Shown here piece after piece: positions 34,801 to 43,621 of a stretch of DNA of 64,000 nucleotides. The DNA comes from Halomonas sp. ALS9. GTDB taxonomy: Bacteria; Pseudomonadota; Gammaproteobacteria; Pseudomonadales; Halomonadaceae. The notes beneath the pieces were generated by a model that searched no databases, was not told where the DNA came from, and worked only from the letters and a program-made list of their open reading frames with translations. The DNA is taken from NCBI RefSeq assembly GCF_001651035.1, contig NZ_LXRG01000110.1:248001-312000 (forward strand), written 5' to 3'. The position numbers and the translations under genes were made by a program. Every line of letters begins with the position of its first letter. Position 1 is the stretch's first letter.

Positions 34801-36072
34801 TTAACGTTCCATACTGCTAATGATAAGCGCTGCATTGACGCCACCAAAACCGAACCCGTTGCACAAGACATGCTGGGTAATGTGCTTATGATGAGTTGCC
34901 GTGACGAAGGTTAAATCCTGCATATCCGCATCGCAGTGCTCAAGATTGATGGTAGGTGGCAGTGTCTGCGTATTGACGGCCAATACAGAAAAAATACTCT
35001 CTATGCCCCCCGCTGCACCTAATAAATGGCCTGTGGCGGCTTTCGTTGCCGAAATCGGGATGGCGGGCAAGCGCTCACCGAATACATTACGCAATGACGC
35101 AATTTCAGCCCGATCGCCAACGTGGGTCGAGGTGGCGTGGGCATTGATGTGATCAATAGCATCAGTAGATAGGTTCGCCATCCCTAGCGCTGCTTGAATC
35201 GCTGCGGCTGCGCCAGCCCCATCTTTTGGGCCTGCCGTCAGGTGGTAGGCATCCGCGCTGGTACCGTAACCACTAATCACCGCTAACGGCGTGGCACCCC
35301 GCGCGAGGGCATGGTCAAGGGTTTCGATCACCATAATGCCAGCGCCTTCTCCCATTACAAAACCGTTACGGGCTTTATCAAAGGGCCTGGACGCGCGTTC
35401 AGGGGCGTCCGCTTCTGTGGAAACGGCCTTTAAGGCGTTAAAGCTGGCGAGCGAAAGAGGATCAATGCACGCCTCGGCACCGCCTACCAGGGCAACATCG
35501 GCTTCTCCATTGCGGATGATGCGCATACCGTCGCCAATCGCCTGTAGCCCCGCTGCGCAAGCCGTTACTGGACACCCCAGTGGGCCTTGAAAGCCATAAC
35601 GAATCGACAGATTGCCAGCAGCCAAATTGGCCAGAAAGGCGGGTACCGTGAAGGGGGAAAGTTTGCGATGGCCGCGCTCGGCAAGGGTTTTTTGCGCTTG
35701 AGTAATGGTAGGGAAACCGCCAATGCCAGAGCCAATAATGGTCGCCGTTCGACGTTTTTGCGCTTGCTCAACGGGGAACCAATTGGCTTGTGCCAGTGCC
35801 TCTTGGGCTGCCGCTAACGCATAAAGGCTGAACAGATCCATTTTGCGCTGCTCTTTGGGGTCGGCTATCTCATTCAGGTCAATTCCGCCACTGGGGTCAT
35901 GGCTAATGCTTGGCACCACCCCGGCAATTTTGATCGGGATATTGCTGGTGTCAAAGCGCTCAATGGTGCTGATGCCAGACTGGCCGTTAACCAGTCGCTG
36001 CCAACTTGTATTGACGCTATTGCCTAGCGGGCTGACCATGCCCATGCCGGTAATCACGATAGGTGAGTGCAT
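34801..36072 (-). CDS. Beta-ketoacyl-ACP synthase II-like, orphan
   Basis: 423 residues, thiolase-fold condensing enzyme. Catalytic Cys172 (VTACAAGLQ) and the two histidine motifs (HINAHATSTHVGD and ATKAATGHLLGAAGG) are intact. Similar to FabF, but no acyl carrier protein, ketoreductase or other fatty acid gene is near, so this is probably a second copy with a special role. The ATG at 36072 has TTAGGAG upstream. It diverges from a TetR-family regulator that is the natural candidate to control it. Confidence 0.9.
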   Translation of the reverse strand: MHSPIVITGMGMVSPLGNSVNTSWQRLVNGQSGISTIERFDTSNIPIKIAGVVPSISHDPSGGIDLNEIADPKEQRKMDLFSLYALAAAQEALAQANWFPVEQAQKRRTATIIGSGIGGFPTITQAQKTLAERGHRKLSPFTVPAFLANLAAGNLSIRYGFQGPLGCPVTACAAGLQAIGDGMRIIRNGEADVALVGGAEACIDPLSLASFNALKAVSTEADAPERASRPFDKARNGFVMGEGAGIMVIETLDHALARGATPLAVISGYGTSADAYHLTAGPKDGAGAAAAIQAALGMANLSTDAIDHINAHATSTHVGDRAEIASLRNVFGERLPAIPISATKAATGHLLGAAGGIESIFSVLAVNTQTLPPTINLEHCDADMQDLTFVTATHHKHITQHVLCNGFGFGGVNAALIISSMER

Positions 36073-36160
36073 AGTGACTCCTAATTTATTGATATGGTCA
36101 CCCTAGCAAGGGGCAGTATATGATCAAGATAATATTTAGCTGACGCACGACGAGGTGAAT

Positions 36161-36802
36161 ATGCCTTACCCCAAAAGCCATAAATCGAAAACCAAAGAGC
36201 GCATTTTGGCTTCGGCGACAGAGCTATTCAGCCGCAATGGGTTTCAAAAGGTGTCGATTGGCCAGATCATGAAGCTAGCGAAGATGACCCACGGCGCCTT
36301 TTATGCCCATTTCGCTTCAAAAGAGGCTCTTTACCATGAGTCTGTTCGCCTGACCATTGATAACAGCCGGGCGGCTAGATTGGTAAAAGGCCCGCTTTCG
36401 TTACAACACCTTACCGAATTAGTCGCCAACTACTGCAATCTCCAAGAGTTGGAAGCGAAGCATAAGCCGGGGCCTGAAGCGGTACTGTTCAACGAAATAG
36501 GCAGTGAAAAAGCAGAAATCCGCACCCTGTTTGAAGCGTCATATATGAGTATGAAAAAGATGCTTGAAACCCGGTTGATAGCGCTGAGTAAGCTGAAGCA
36601 ACTCCCCTTTGCCACTGACCGCAACGCGATTGCTGATAAATCCCGGGTCATATTGGCCTCCTTGATAGGCGCTGTCGCCATTGCCAAGAGTTTGCCGGGG
36701 GAGGCAGAGCGAAAGCAGGTGTTGATAGCCACACAACGCCAGATTTTACTAATGCTCGGGGTCAGCGAAGCTGAGGCAGAGCGTATGATGCAAGCACAGT
36801 AA
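36161..36802 (+). CDS. TetR/AcrR-family regulator
   Basis: 213 residues. The helix-turn-helix is at about 12-56 (ILASATELFSRNGFQKVSIGQI, THGAFYAHFASKEALYHESV). The C-terminal ligand domain includes a stretch rich in Glu and Leu (LGVSEAEAERMMQ). The ATG at 36161 is used because GAGG lies 5 bases upstream; a GTG two codons earlier is possible. It diverges from the KAS II-like gene with an 88-base gap, so autoregulation and control of that gene are likely. Confidence 0.87.
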   Translation: MPYPKSHKSKTKERILASATELFSRNGFQKVSIGQIMKLAKMTHGAFYAHFASKEALYHESVRLTIDNSRAARLVKGPLSLQHLTELVANYCNLQELEAKHKPGPEAVLFNEIGSEKAEIRTLFEASYMSMKKMLETRLIALSKLKQLPFATDRNAIADKSRVILASLIGAVAIAKSLPGEAERKQVLIATQRQILLMLGVSEAEAERMMQAQ

Positions 36803-36992
36803 CTCCTGCCTCTACTGAAATAATCTCTTAAATGCCTTAGAGCAAGCGCTGCTGTTCTTACCCAGCTTAGGGTAGGCGGTTCGAGAGACTCCCCAAGACG
36901 AAACGGGTAAAAAACTGGATAATGGCTGCCATTCGCCTACCGGCTTAAGTATTTAACGGCCCAGGCACACTCATTACCCCGGACGCCCGCTC

Positions 36993-39182
36993 ATGGAAAT
37001 CAAAGTTAACTATCTCGACAACCTCCGTCTGGAGGCCAAGTTCGACGATTTTACCGTTATCTCCGACCAGCCGATTCGCTATAAAGGGGACGGCTCGGCG
37101 CCTGGCCCGTTCGATTACTTCCTGGCCTCATCGGCGATGTGCGCCGCCTACTTCGTCAAGGTGTACTGCAACGCGCGGGATATCCCTACCGAAAATATCC
37201 GTCTTTCCCAGAACAACATCGTCGACCCGGAAGATCGCTATAAGCAGATTTTTAAAATCCAGGTCGAGCTGCCAGAAGATATTTCCGAGAAGGATCGCCA
37301 GGGCATTCTGCGCTCCATTGATCGCTGCACGGTTAAGAAAGTGGTGCAAACCGGCCCTGATTTCCAGATCGAGACGGTAGAGAACATCGACGAAGACGCC
37401 CAGGCGCTGCTGATGGGCGCGCCAGAAGGTAGCAGCACCTATATTGAGGGCAAAGACCTGCCGCTGGAGCAGACCATTGCCAACATGAGCGCGATTCTGG
37501 CGAATCTGGGCATGAAGATCGAGATCGCCTCCTGGCGCAATATCGTCCCTCACGTATGGTCGCTGCATATCCGTGATGCGGCCTCGCCAATGTGTTTTAC
37601 CAACGGCAAAGGCGCGACCAAAGAGAGCGCGCTGTGTTCGGCATTGGGCGAGTTTATCGAGCGTTTGAGCTGCAACTTTTTCTACAACGACCAGTTCTTT
37701 GGCGAAGAAATTGCCAATAGCGAATTCGTTCACTACCCCAATGAGAAGTGGTTCCAGCCGGGCCCAAACGATGAACTGCCCGATGAGATTCTCGACGAGC
37801 ACTGCTTGGCGATCTATAACCCGGAAGGCGAGCTTTGCGGTTCCAACCTGATTGATACCAACTCTGGTCGCGAGGATCGGGGCATCGTCTCGCTGCCTTT
37901 TGTGCGCCAAAGCGATGGCGAGACGGTTTACTTTCCTTCCAACCTGATCGAAAACCTGTTCCTCAGTAACGGCATGAGTGCGGGCAATACCCTGGTGGAA
38001 GCCCAGGTGCAGTGCCTGTCGGAAATCTTCGAGCGGGCGGTAAAGCGTGAAATCTTGGAGCAGGAGTTGACCCTGCCGGATGTGCCGCAGGAGGTGCTGG
38101 CGAAATACCCCAGCATTGTCGAAGGCATCAACGCTTTGGAAGCCCAGGGGTTCCCGGTGCTAGTTAAGGATGCCTCCATGGGCGGGCAGTTCCCGGTGAT
38201 GTGCGTCACCTTGATGAACCCGCGTACCGGTGGCGTGTTTGCCTCCTTTGGTGCCCACCCAAGCTTTGAAGTGGCGCTGGAGCGCAGCCTGACCGAATTG
38301 CTCCAGGGTCGCAGCTTTGAAGGCCTGAACGACTTGCCGTTACCGACCTTCAACTCGCAAACCGTGGCCGAGCCGAACAACTTCGTTGAGCACTTTATCG
38401 ACTCGGTAGGCGTGGTCTCCTGGCGTTTCTTTAGCGCCAAGCCTGACTTTGAGTTCAGCGAGTGGGACTTCTCCGGCAGCAATGAAGAAGAAGCCGAGAC
38501 GCTGTTCGGTATCTTTGAAGACCTGGGCGCGGAAGTGTACATGGCCGTGCATGAAGACCTAGGCGCGCCGGTGTGCCGCATTCTGGTGCCGGGCTACTCC
38601 GAGGTGTATCCGATCGAGGATTTGATCTGGGATAACACCAACAAGGCGCTGGATTACCGCGAGGATATTCTCAACCTGCACCGCCTGGATGACGATCAGC
38701 TCACCGATCTTGTGGAGCGGCTGGAAGAGAGCCAGATGGACGACCACGCCGATATCATCACGCTAATCGGTATCGAGTTTGATGAAAACACCGTGTGGGG
38801 CCAACTGACCATTCTGGAACTGAAGCTGCTGGTTTATCTAGCGCTACAACGCCATGAAGAAGCGCTGGACTGCGTACAGATGTTCCTGCAGTACAACGAT
38901 AACACCGTCGAGCGCGGCCTGTTCTATCAAGCGGTCAACGCGGTGCTGGAAATTGAGCTGGATGACGAGCTGGAGTTGGACGATTACTTGTACAACTTCC
39001 AGCGTATGTTCGGTGAAGAAACTATGACGGCGGTTGTTGGCTCGGTGGAAGGCTCCGTACGTTTCCATGGCTTAACGCCCACTAACATGCAGCTAGAAGG
39101 CCTAGAACGTCATCAGCGCTTGATCGAAAGCTATAAGAAGCTCCATGCGGCAAGGACAGCTAAAGCAGGTTTAAACAAGTAG
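36993..39182 (+). CDS. ycaO: OsmC-YcaO fusion protein
   Basis: 729 residues. Residues 1-140 are an OsmC/Ohr-like domain with the two redox cysteines, Cys50 (SSAMCAAYF) and Cys112 (DRCTVKK). Residues of about 165-560 are a YcaO domain very close to E. coli YcaO (SPMCFTNGKGATKESALCSALG, FASFGAHPSFEVALERSLTELL), and the rest is the helical YcaO C-terminal extension. E. coli YcaO supports RimO-dependent methylthiolation of ribosomal protein S12; YcaO domains use ATP to activate amide carbonyls. The joined OsmC domain suggests a link to thiol or peroxide chemistry, which is inference. Monocistronic. Confidence 0.92.
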   Translation: MEIKVNYLDNLRLEAKFDDFTVISDQPIRYKGDGSAPGPFDYFLASSAMCAAYFVKVYCNARDIPTENIRLSQNNIVDPEDRYKQIFKIQVELPEDISEKDRQGILRSIDRCTVKKVVQTGPDFQIETVENIDEDAQALLMGAPEGSSTYIEGKDLPLEQTIANMSAILANLGMKIEIASWRNIVPHVWSLHIRDAASPMCFTNGKGATKESALCSALGEFIERLSCNFFYNDQFFGEEIANSEFVHYPNEKWFQPGPNDELPDEILDEHCLAIYNPEGELCGSNLIDTNSGREDRGIVSLPFVRQSDGETVYFPSNLIENLFLSNGMSAGNTLVEAQVQCLSEIFERAVKREILEQELTLPDVPQEVLAKYPSIVEGINALEAQGFPVLVKDASMGGQFPVMCVTLMNPRTGGVFASFGAHPSFEVALERSLTELLQGRSFEGLNDLPLPTFNSQTVAEPNNFVEHFIDSVGVVSWRFFSAKPDFEFSEWDFSGSNEEEAETLFGIFEDLGAEVYMAVHEDLGAPVCRILVPGYSEVYPIEDLIWDNTNKALDYREDILNLHRLDDDQLTDLVERLEESQMDDHADIITLIGIEFDENTVWGQLTILELKLLVYLALQRHEEALDCVQMFLQYNDNTVERGLFYQAVNAVLEIELDDELELDDYLYNFQRMFGEETMTAVVGSVEGSVRFHGLTPTNMQLEGLERHQRLIESYKKLHAARTAKAGLNK

Positions 39183-39196
39183 CTGTAAACTTGTTT

Positions 39197-39237
39197 GGGC
39201 CATTAACTCAGTGGTTAGAGTCACTGTTTAATGGCCC
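39197..39237. terminator. Long hairpin after ycaO
   Basis: GGGCCATTAA (39197-39206) pairs with TTAATGGCCC (39228-39237), with an inner CAGTG/CACTG stem. There is no T run, so a convergent block between ycaO and the next gene is possible but not certain. Confidence 0.45.
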
Positions 39238-39258
39238 CGATACTGCTATGCGTAGACT

Positions 39259-40161
39259 TTAGTTAAGGAGGTCTTCAATAAAAATTGCCAAGTCTTGGTT
39301 GAATCGGGCGCTCTCTTCTATAAAAGGTGCATGTCCTGAGTTTTTATAGATGAGTGTTTCGACATTGGGATTCACCTCTTTAGCCCTGTTGATTGACGCA
39401 TCCACCTGCACCAATGCATCTTTTTCGCCATACAACATCAGGACGGGTTTATTTGTTCTGCCAAGCCCCGCAAGTGGAATGCTCATGGACAGAACGCTCT
39501 CTTTCATATCCCAGGAAGCTAGTGCTGCATTCGCCAGCAGTAGCTGAAAAGTGGCACTTTCTGGTTGCTGGTCAAAGCAAAGGCGTAGGAAAGCACGCGT
39601 TGCCTCTAAGTTGGTTTTCAGGTTTTCAGAGACCATTTCCTGATAAATTTCAGGGTGAGAAGTGATCAGTTCAGCACTGAGTTCGACAACGCCATCAACA
39701 TACACTGCACCACTGATGTCGCTGTCATCGTAATAGTTCAGGTAGTTAGAAATGACCGCGCCTCCCAATGACCAGCCTACCAGTATGGGCTGCTGGGCGT
39801 TTGTGGCTTGGATGACCGCTGCAAGGTCATCTGCCCAACGGCGCCCATCGCTGTAAGCGATGGCTTCCTCTGGTTTGCCGGATAAACCATGTCCGCGAAG
39901 GTCATAAGTAATGAGCCGATATTTCTGCAGAAGCTCGCTATTGACCTGTGGCTGCCAATTGAGATGGCTGCCCAGATACCCGTGAATGAAGACAACCGGT
40001 TGCCCTTCAGGATCACCGGACTCTTGCACGGCAATTGAAATGCCGTCGGTTGAGGCCACCTCGTATTGGATTGTTTCTGCAGGCGCCGTTAATGAAAACG
40101 CTAGCAATAGACTTGCAGTCATCAATGTAAAAATTGCGCGATAGAACTTGGACACAGACAT
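39259..40161 (-). CDS. Secreted alpha/beta-hydrolase
   Basis: 300 residues. A signal peptide ends near LTAPA-ET. The fold is clear: VVFIHGYLGSHLNWQPQV oxyanion region, DLRGHGLSGKP, nucleophile elbow GWSLGGA, an Asp in the LYGEKDALV strand and His in KNSGHAPFIEE. The group includes esterases, lactonases and haloperoxidase-like hydrolases; the substrate is not readable. The ATG at 40161 follows AAGAGG. It is divergent from a MerR-family gene, and a perfect inverted repeat between them overlaps its ribosome site. Codon use looks more AT-rich than neighbouring genes, a possible transfer. Confidence 0.85.
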   Translation of the reverse strand: MSVSKFYRAIFTLMTASLLLAFSLTAPAETIQYEVASTDGISIAVQESGDPEGQPVVFIHGYLGSHLNWQPQVNSELLQKYRLITYDLRGHGLSGKPEEAIAYSDGRRWADDLAAVIQATNAQQPILVGWSLGGAVISNYLNYYDDSDISGAVYVDGVVELSAELITSHPEIYQEMVSENLKTNLEATRAFLRLCFDQQPESATFQLLLANAALASWDMKESVLSMSIPLAGLGRTNKPVLMLYGEKDALVQVDASINRAKEVNPNVETLIYKNSGHAPFIEESARFNQDLAIFIEDLLN

Positions 40162-40167
40162 CCTTAA

Positions 40168-40193
40168 CACCTCTTGGTTAATTGGTAGAGGTG
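40168..40193. promoter_or_regulatory. MerR-type dyad between hydrolase and regulator
   Basis: CACCTCT (40168-40174) and AGAGGTG (40187-40193) are perfect arms with a 12-base spacer. The symmetric ACCTC...GAGGT pattern is typical of MerR-family operators. It overlaps the hydrolase ribosome site. Confidence 0.6.
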
Positions 40194-40232
40194 AGCGTAA
40201 ACTGTGACATTAGTGTGAGGGTCAAGCACTCA

Positions 40233-40676
40233 ATGAGGGAGAAGGTGGTCTTGAAGAAAAGTAGTGTTAAATCGCCGCTCAAAATTGGTCAGCTTTCTCG
40301 GGAAACGGGTGTCAGTATCCGCTCGATCCGGCACTATGATGCACATGAGCTGCTTAATTCTTCGCGTTCAGAAAATGGCTATCGGGTGTTTTCTGTTATA
40401 GCAATCACACAGGTCAGGCAGATACAACGACTGATTAATAGTGGGTTCAACCTTAAAGAAATCAGTACGTTTCCGGAGTGTATGCGGCTGAAAGAAGGGG
40501 CAGCTTTTTGTCCGGAAACCATTGCAACACAGCGTCAAAGATTAACCAAAATCGAAGACCGAATTGCTGACTTGGAGGCTATCAGGAAGGAACTTTTAGA
40601 CTCTATTCAAGCCAGTGAAATAAATGGCCCGTTTCAGCCATTATCTGTGACAAAAGATATTAACGCAGAAACCTGA
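40233..40676 (+). CDS. MerR-family transcriptional regulator
   Basis: 147 residues with the start used here. The MerR winged helix spans about 15-80 (KIGQLSRETGVSIRSIRHYDAHELL), followed by a dimerisation coiled coil (about 100-135) and a short tail. One Cys lies in FPECMRL and another in AAFCPE; no metal-binding loop of CueR or ZntR type is complete. The start is uncertain: ATG 40233, GTG 40245 or TTG 40251, the last of which has GGAGAAGG 6 bases upstream. It is divergent from the secreted hydrolase, its likely target. Confidence 0.82.
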   Translation: MREKVVLKKSSVKSPLKIGQLSRETGVSIRSIRHYDAHELLNSSRSENGYRVFSVIAITQVRQIQRLINSGFNLKEISTFPECMRLKEGAAFCPETIATQRQRLTKIEDRIADLEAIRKELLDSIQASEINGPFQPLSVTKDINAET

Positions 40677-40711
40677 CCGCTGTTTAATGAGGTCTGTTCC
40701 TAACGGACAGC

Positions 40712-41614
40712 CTAACCAGCAGAGTGGAACCAGCTTTGGTGGCTGAGGAATTCGATTAACTCGCTTCGAAACAGCTTGGCCCGCGCTGAAAGGCTACGCC
40801 GGTAGGGCCATACCAAGAAGATCTCTCGGTGGCGCCCCCGCCATTCAGGGAGTACCCGTATTAACTCTCCCGTTTGTAAGCTATTCGCGACCATACTGGC
40901 GGGCATTAAGGTGACGCCTGCGCCCGATTTAGCGAGATTGAGCACAATATTCATATCGTTACTGATGTGAAAGTGGTTCTTATGACAAGCGTGCTGACTA
41001 CCCGTTTGGTGGAACAGCTGCCACTCGCTAAACATCTTTGCTGCCACGCTGGGGCACGCCTGCAATTCTTCAACCGTATGGGGAAGAGAGTGCTTCATCG
41101 TCGCTGACGCCACCAAAATCGGCTCTATATAGCCTAGGTATTTCTGGATCAGGGTTGAATCTTTTTGTGGCCCAGAGCGAAGCGCAATATCCGCCTGATG
41201 GTCGCGAATATCGACCACGTTGTTATCGAGTTCGATCGTCAGTGCAATCTCAGGGTAGCGATCAATAAAGTGTCGCCAAAACACATCTAGCGGCCCGCTG
41301 CCCAGATTGACGGGTGCCATAATCTTCAACGGCCCGCTTAGGCTATGTAGTGCCTGATCCAGATCCAAAATACGCTGATCAAGGGCGAGCACCAGTTCCT
41401 CGCACTCGCGATAATACGACTCGCCGTGGGGCGTTAACGTTAACCCTTTGGTTGAGCGATAGAGTAGCTCTACGCCTAGCGTGGCCTCCAGTGCACTAAT
41501 GCGCCGCGACACGGTAGCAATAGTCATCTTCAGCGTTGCCGCCGCTGCGGTAAGGCTGTGCTGATTGGCAGCCACGATGAAGATGTTTAGATCATCCAAA
41601 GACGGTTTGCGCAT
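40712..41614 (-). CDS. LysR-family transcriptional regulator
   Basis: 300 residues. The N-terminal winged helix (DLNIFIVAANQHSLTAAAATL...TVSRRISALEATLG) and a substrate-binding C-terminal domain (from about 90) are intact. It diverges from the small DUF2798 membrane gene at 41716, with an AT-rich gap holding ATATATTGGCATATAT, which fits the T-N11-A pattern of LysR sites. The effector is unknown. Target is probably the divergent gene and possibly the AGCS symporter after it. Confidence 0.9.
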   Translation of the reverse strand: MRKPSLDDLNIFIVAANQHSLTAAAATLKMTIATVSRRISALEATLGVELLYRSTKGLTLTPHGESYYRECEELVLALDQRILDLDQALHSLSGPLKIMAPVNLGSGPLDVFWRHFIDRYPEIALTIELDNNVVDIRDHQADIALRSGPQKDSTLIQKYLGYIEPILVASATMKHSLPHTVEELQACPSVAAKMFSEWQLFHQTGSQHACHKNHFHISNDMNIVLNLAKSGAGVTLMPASMVANSLQTGELIRVLPEWRGRHREIFLVWPYRRSLSARAKLFRSELIEFLSHQSWFHSAG

Positions 41615-41640
41615 TTTGCAATTCTGTAAAATGGTTTCTT

Positions 41641-41656
41641 ATATATTGGCATATAT
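41641..41656. promoter_or_regulatory. Candidate LysR-type site
   Basis: ATATAT-TGGC-ATATAT palindrome in the divergent gap between the LysR gene and the DUF2798 gene. It fits a T-N11-A LysR motif but is AT-rich enough to occur by chance. Confidence 0.3.
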
Positions 41657-41715
41657 TACCGTAATAGGTATTTGCTAGCCTTGGCGCAGGTAAATAATGC
41701 TCTTAAGGATGCCCC

Positions 41716-41931
41716 ATGAAACATAGAATTATTTTCGCGCTACTGATGTCTTTTACCCTCTCACTGATTATGTCGGCGTGGGTGACTTACGTGAATATCG
41801 GTGCTCATTCCGATTTTGTGGCTATTTGGATGCATGCATGGCTCCTTGCTTGGCCTGCCGCTGGGATCATCGCCTTTATCAGCGGCCCCTTTATCCATAA
41901 GTTAGCCCACCGCATTGCCGAGAAGATCTGA
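41716..41931 (+). CDS. DUF2798 small membrane protein
   Basis: 71 residues, two transmembrane helices (about 5-27 and 38-60) joined by a short loop, with basic residues at the C-terminus (HKLAHRIAEKI). It matches the DUF2798 family layout, function unknown. The ATG follows AAGGATG. It diverges from a LysR regulator, so it is probably that regulator's target. Confidence 0.85.
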   Translation: MKHRIIFALLMSFTLSLIMSAWVTYVNIGAHSDFVAIWMHAWLLAWPAAGIIAFISGPFIHKLAHRIAEKI

Positions 41932-41950
41932 TCGCGTGACTGATGCACTC

Positions 41951-42084
41951 TGGCGCACCCGCTGATGCAGTGAGTGCACACAACTGCACCGCTGCGCCAA
42001 ATTTAATCCTGCCCCACGCTTGGTAAAACATTCTCCGCGGCGCGAATTCCAAACGCGCGATCTTAAAAGCGACGCGAATTCCAA
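41951..42084. repeat. Structured leader with 12-bp direct repeat before the symporter
   Basis: TGGCGCA (41951-41957) and TGCGCCA (41993-41999) enclose GCAGT/ACTGC and an apical GTGCAC, a nested stem. Downstream CGCGAATTCCAA occurs twice (42041-42052 and 42073-42084), 32 bases apart. No U run follows. Possible leader control of the AGCS symporter. Confidence 0.4.
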
Positions 42085-42118
42085 CATAACGCTAATACAA
42101 AAACGCGGAGAGAATCAC

Positions 42119-43582
42119 ATGCTCGATATGCTCAATGACCTCCTTTGGGGGAAGGTTCTGCTAGTGCTGCTGGTGGGCGTTGGCATCGGTTTTACCGTTG
42201 CATCCCGCTTTGTGCAGTTTCGCTATTTCGGTGAGATGTTTCGTATCCTGGGTTCCGGCCAAGCCTTTAAACGCAACCAGCACGGTCACTTAAGCTCGTT
42301 TCAGGCGCTGGTGCTTTCGGTGGCCGGGCGAGTAGGTGGCGGCAACATCGCCGGTGTCGCAGTGGCGATTACGCTGGGTGGCCCAGGGGCGATTTTCTGG
42401 ATGTGGCTGGTGGGCTTGATGGGCATGGCCACCAGCTTCCTGGAGTGTACCCTGGCACAGACCTATAAAGAGGCCGAAGGTGATGGCACTTACCGTGGTG
42501 GCCCAGCGTACTATATCGTTAAAGGGCTAGGTAAGCAGTGGCGTTGGCTGGCAGCGTTCTACTCGGTATTGCTGCTGTTGACCTTCGGCTTTGCGTTTAC
42601 CGCGCTGCAATCATATTCGGTAGCGACCTCTTTCGGTGACGCTTTCGGCGTGCCGGTGCTGTATAGCGGCATTGGCCTGGCCATGCTGGTCGGGCTGATT
42701 ATTTTCGGCGGTATTAAGCGTATTGCGCGTATTTCCGAGGTATTGGTGCCCTTTATGGCGGTGAGCTATATCGCCATTGCGCTGCTGGTTATCGCCATGA
42801 ATATTACTGAAATCCCTGGTGTGATAACGCTGATCGTAAAAAGCGCTTTCGGCCTTGAACCGCTGATTGGTGGCGGTATCGGCGCGGCAATCATGATGGG
42901 TCTGAAACGTGGCCTGTTCTCAAACGAAGCGGGTCTGGGTAGTGCGCCCAATGTGGCGGCAGTGGCTTACGTACCGCACCCAGCGAACCAGGGCATCGTG
43001 CAAGCGTTTTCAGTCTTTATCGATACCGTGATTATTTGTTCTGCTACGGCTTTTTTGATTCTACTCAGCGGTGTGTACGACCCTGCTGCGGGCGCTGGGG
43101 TTGAGGGCATCGCCCTGACTCAGGCAGCGTTGGCCGACCATGTGGGCGAATGGGGCCGCACCTTTGTCAGCCTGGCACTGCTGCTGTTTGCCTTCAGTAC
43201 GATTCTTTATAACTACTACCTGGGTGAGAACAGCCTCAACTTCTTCAGTCGCGACAACCAGAATCTGTTTAACGCCTTCCGCGTCGCCATTGTGCTACTG
43301 GTGTGCTGGGGCGCGACCACCGATTTGGGCACCGTATTCGGTTTTGCGGATGTCACCATGGGGCTATTGGCGGTCGTTAACCTGTTTGCGCTGATTCTGC
43401 TGTTCAAGTGTGGCCTGCGCATTTTGAAGGACTTCGATGTGCAGCGTCGGCAGGGCATCAAACAGCCGATTTTTGATGCTAACCAGCACCCAGATCTCGA
43501 TTTGGATCCCAAAGCCTGGGAACTGGACCCTGAAGAGGCTGCAGCGTTAAAACAGCGACTGGAAAGCGCCTCTGCTAAGTAA
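42119..43582 (+). CDS. AGCS-family sodium:alanine/glycine symporter
   Basis: 487 residues with about 11 helices and the family core: LSSFQALVLSVAGRVGGGNIAGVA, GTYRGGPAYYI and MMGLKRGLFSNEAGLGSAPNVAA. These identify the alanine/glycine:cation symporters (AGCS, AlsT-like). The ATG at 42119 follows GGAGAG; the 33-residue longer frame has no site and no hydrophobic part. The asparaginase gene follows, so amino acid uptake and use may be linked. Confidence 0.92.
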   Translation: MLDMLNDLLWGKVLLVLLVGVGIGFTVASRFVQFRYFGEMFRILGSGQAFKRNQHGHLSSFQALVLSVAGRVGGGNIAGVAVAITLGGPGAIFWMWLVGLMGMATSFLECTLAQTYKEAEGDGTYRGGPAYYIVKGLGKQWRWLAAFYSVLLLLTFGFAFTALQSYSVATSFGDAFGVPVLYSGIGLAMLVGLIIFGGIKRIARISEVLVPFMAVSYIAIALLVIAMNITEIPGVITLIVKSAFGLEPLIGGGIGAAIMMGLKRGLFSNEAGLGSAPNVAAVAYVPHPANQGIVQAFSVFIDTVIICSATAFLILLSGVYDPAAGAGVEGIALTQAALADHVGEWGRTFVSLALLLFAFSTILYNYYLGENSLNFFSRDNQNLFNAFRVAIVLLVCWGATTDLGTVFGFADVTMGLLAVVNLFALILLFKCGLRILKDFDVQRRQGIKQPIFDANQHPDLDLDPKAWELDPEEAAALKQRLESASAK

Positions 43583-43621
43583 GTGAGTATCTAGATTGTA
43601 TTAATAAAGAAAGGAGTGCCC

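Noticed and set aside
40680-40711. Terminator between the MerR and LysR genes
   Set aside because: CTGTTCC/GGACAG pairing needs a bulge and has no T run, so it was not called.
41932-42118. Glycine riboswitch before the AGCS symporter
   Set aside because: Family genes often follow one, but the conserved glycine aptamer core is not present; the GGAGAGA is the ribosome site.
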